Origin: Zeimonas sp937903095
GTDB taxonomy: Bacteria > Pseudomonadota > Gammaproteobacteria > Burkholderiales > Burkholderiaceae_E
DNA length: 15,210 nucleotides
Assembly: GCA_937903095.1 (NCBI GenBank)
Contig: CALCZN010000396.1
Location: 1-15,210, forward strand
Direction of reading: 5' to 3'
Shown: positions 13,741 through 15,210 of the stretch, piece after piece
Position numbering within the stretch: the first letter of the stretch is position 1
How the letters are laid out: the number at the start of each line of letters is the position of its first letter
Notes under the pieces: generated by a model
What the model saw: the letters and a program-made list of their open reading frames with translations, nothing else
Database searches by the model: none
What the model was told of the DNA's origin: nothing
Program-made: the position numbers and the translations under genes

Positions 13741-14226
13741 GACCCCGCGCAGGATCTCCAGCGGCGACGGCGGGCAGCCCGGCACCTCGACGTCGACCGG
13801 GATCACGCGCGAGACGCGCCCGAGCGTGGCGTAGCTCTCGCCGAAGATGCCGTTGCCGCAGGCGCAATCGCCGACGGCGACGACGAGCCTCGGCTCGGGC
13901 GTCGCCTCCCAGGTGCTGCGCAGTGCAAGCGCCATGTGGCGCGACACCGGTCCGGTGACCAGCAGCATGTCGGCGTGCCGCGGGCTCGCGACGAAGCGGA
14001 TGCCGAGCCCCTCGATGTTGTAGTACGGGTTGGCGAGCGCGTGCATCTCCAGCTCGCAGCCGTTGCACGAGCCCGAGTCGACCGCGCGGATCGCCAGCGC
14101 GGCGCCGAGGATGTCGAGGATCTCGCGGTGGATGCGCTCGACAGTCGTGCGCATCGCTTCGTCGCCCTGCGGCGCCGGCTCGGTGACGATGCCGGTGCGC
14201 GCGATCTGCCTGGCGATTCTCCACAT
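13720..14226 (-). CDS. NuoB/HyfI-like Fe-S small subunit of a group 4 hydrogenase-related complex
   Basis: Electron-transfer subunit homologous to HycG/HyfI and NuoB, carrying the proximal (N2-like) [4Fe-4S] cluster next to the large subunit. The 168-residue protein has an N-terminal helix (MWRIARQIARTGIVTEP). All four cluster ligands are visible: Cys54 and Cys57 in SCNGCELE, Cys121 in GDCACGNG and Cys151 in PGCPPSP. HALANPYYNIEGLGIRFVASPRHADMLL is split here only in description: HALANPYYN (62-70) and SPRHADMLLVTGPV (81-94) are family hallmarks. Its ATG (14226-14224) shares one base with the large-subunit stop (TGATG), so the two are co-translated. The last gene of its operon in this direction. 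Hydrogenase maturation proteases or other subunits are not visible. It retains its cluster although the partner has lost its NiFe ligands. Confidence 0.88.
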   Translation of the reverse strand: MWRIARQIARTGIVTEPAPQGDEAMRTTVERIHREILDILGAALAIRAVDSGSCNGCELEMHALANPYYNIEGLGIRFVASPRHADMLLVTGPVSRHMALALRSTWEATPEPRLVVAVGDCACGNGIFGESYATLGRVSRVIPVDVEVPGCPPSPLEILRGVLAAVRR

Positions 14227-15210
14227 CAGAGGTCGTGTCCCGAATAGCAGAGGTTGAACGACTTGTTGATCAGCGGGAAGTCGGGAACGATGTTGCCGAT
14301 GATCGCGTGCTCGAGCACCGGCCAGTTCTGCCACGACGGGTCGTGGCAGTGGCAGCGCCGGATGCGCGCGCCGGCGTCCAGCTCGAGCGCGACGAACACC
14401 TCGCCGCGCCAGCCTTCGACCCATCCCGCGCCGGCCGCATCGTGCGCCGGCAGCTGCACCGGCGCGCGCTCGGGTCCGGAAGGCAGCCCGTCGCACAGCG
14501 CGCGGATCAGCCGCAGCGATTCGAAGATCTCGTCGAAGCGCACGGCCACGCGCGCGGCGACGTCACCTTCGCGACGCGCGCTCGTCGCAACGTCCAGCGC
14601 GTCGTAGGGCGACCACGGCTGGTCGCAGCGCAGATCGGCCGCCTGGCCGCTCGCGCGTCCGGCCAGTCCGGCGAGGCCGAGCTGCGCCGCCAGTTGCGGC
14701 GTCACGCGGCCGGCGCCGACGAAGCGGTCCTGCAATCCGGCGTGCTCGTCGTAGATCGCGCGCAGTTCGGCGACCTCGCGCCCGACGGCGTCGCACTGCG
14801 CACGGATGCGCCCGAGCGCCGCGGCATCGGGGCGCAGCGCCACGCCGCCGGGAACGACGCCATCCATCATGAAGCGATGACCCCAGACGTCCATCGACAG
14901 CCGCAGCCACTGCTCGCGCAGCCGCGAGAACTGCGCGAGTCCGAAGGCGAGTCCGGCGTCGTTGCCGAGCGCGCCGAGGTCGCCGAGGTGGTTCGCCACG
15001 CGCTCGCGTTCGAGCATCAGCGCGCGCAGCCATCGCGCGGCCGGCGGAATCTCGCAGCCGCAGGCCGATTCGAGCGCCATGCACCAGGCCAAGGCGAAAG
15101 CCACCGTGGTGTCGGCGGCCACGCGGCCGGCCAGCCGATGCGCATCGAGCGGCGCCAGCTCCCGGAAGCGCCGCTCGATGCCCTTGTGCGTATAGCCGAG
15201 CCGCTCTTCG
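14226..15210 (-). CDS. Group 4 hydrogenase/NuoD-like large subunit lacking the NiFe cysteines (cut by window edge)
   Basis: The last 327 residues of a HycE/HyfG/NuoD-family large subunit; the 5' part lies beyond the window. It reads in frame from 15209 without a start. The N-terminal visible part EERLGYTHKGIERRF is the family's HKGxE motif. Where a NiFe enzyme has RVCGIC, this protein has LAGRVAADTTVAFALAWCMALE, with no CxxC. The conserved MLERERVANHLGDLGALGND and SMDVWGHRFMMDGVVPGGV follow. At the C-terminus, where HycE has DPCYSCTDR, it ends FNLCYSGHDL, so the second cysteine is replaced by glycine. It thus resembles Ehr-type (energy-converting hydrogenase-related) complexes more than hydrogenases. 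NuoD of complex I also lacks these cysteines, but the RERVANHLGDLG stretch and adjacent HyfI-like gene fit the group 4 branch better. Confidence 0.85.
   Translation of the reverse strand, partial: EERLGYTHKGIERRFRELAPLDAHRLAGRVAADTTVAFALAWCMALESACGCEIPPAARWLRALMLERERVANHLGDLGALGNDAGLAFGLAQFSRLREQWLRLSMDVWGHRFMMDGVVPGGVALRPDAAALGRIRAQCDAVGREVAELRAIYDEHAGLQDRFVGAGRVTPQLAAQLGLAGLAGRASGQAADLRCDQPWSPYDALDVATSARREGDVAARVAVRFDEIFESLRLIRALCDGLPSGPERAPVQLPAHDAAGAGWVEGWRGEVFVALELDAGARIRRCHCHDPSWQNWPVLEHAIIGNIVPDFPLINKSFNLCYSGHDL

Overview
This is a high-GC chromosomal window. Gene content and order point to a beta-proteobacterium, probably Burkholderiales: a beta-type RpoH N-terminus, ftsY divergent from a pair of M16 peptidase genes, then rsmD, coaD and a YfhL-type ferredoxin. 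This is an inference from protein sequence and order; no rRNA or other species marker is present. All genes are dense, housekeeping or metabolic. I see no insertion sequence, phage gene, tRNA, rRNA or CRISPR array.

Layout. Positions 1-310 (-) hold the first 103 codons of rpoH, with a near-consensus CIRCE (HrcA operator) at 339-365 between it and the divergent maiA (412-1056, +). After a 27-nt repeat patch comes a GNAT-fold protein resembling FeeM-type N-acyl amino acid synthases (1270-1980, +). This meets ftsY (2035-3564, -) tail to tail. The ftsY N-terminal region contains an 8-copy, 21-nt minisatellite. Only 35 bp separate the ftsY start from a chain on the + strand: active M16 peptidase (3600-5066), metal-site-less M16 partner (5063-6388), rsmD (6385-7014), coaD (7011-7517) and a 2[4Fe-4S] ferredoxin (7531-7818). 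The first four are joined by 4-nt ATGA overlaps. The ferredoxin overlaps a convergent ppx gene (7779-9302, -) by 40 nt. A coniferyl-aldehyde-dehydrogenase-like gene lies behind it (9380-10798, -).

From 10882 the + strand carries glpK and an FMN-dependent L-lactate/alpha-hydroxy acid dehydrogenase (12496-13650). From the right edge, the minus strand carries the end of an operon for a group 4 hydrogenase/complex I-like module: a large subunit (14226 to the edge) and a NuoB/HyfI-like small subunit (13720-14226). The large subunit lacks the cysteine pairs that bind the NiFe centre, while the small subunit keeps all four Fe-S cysteines. It therefore looks like an energy-converting hydrogenase-related (Ehr-type) complex that is not a hydrogenase. 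This is the most interesting biology in the window.

A second theme is short tandem repeats at gene ends. The stop codon of glpK starts an 11-nt array. The lldD stop lies in a 7-nt array. The small-subunit stop lies in a 21-nt array that triplicates the gene's last seven codons. A 27-nt repeat follows maiA. Together, the 7-nt and 21-nt arrays make up almost the whole convergent gap between lldD and the hydrogenase-like operon.
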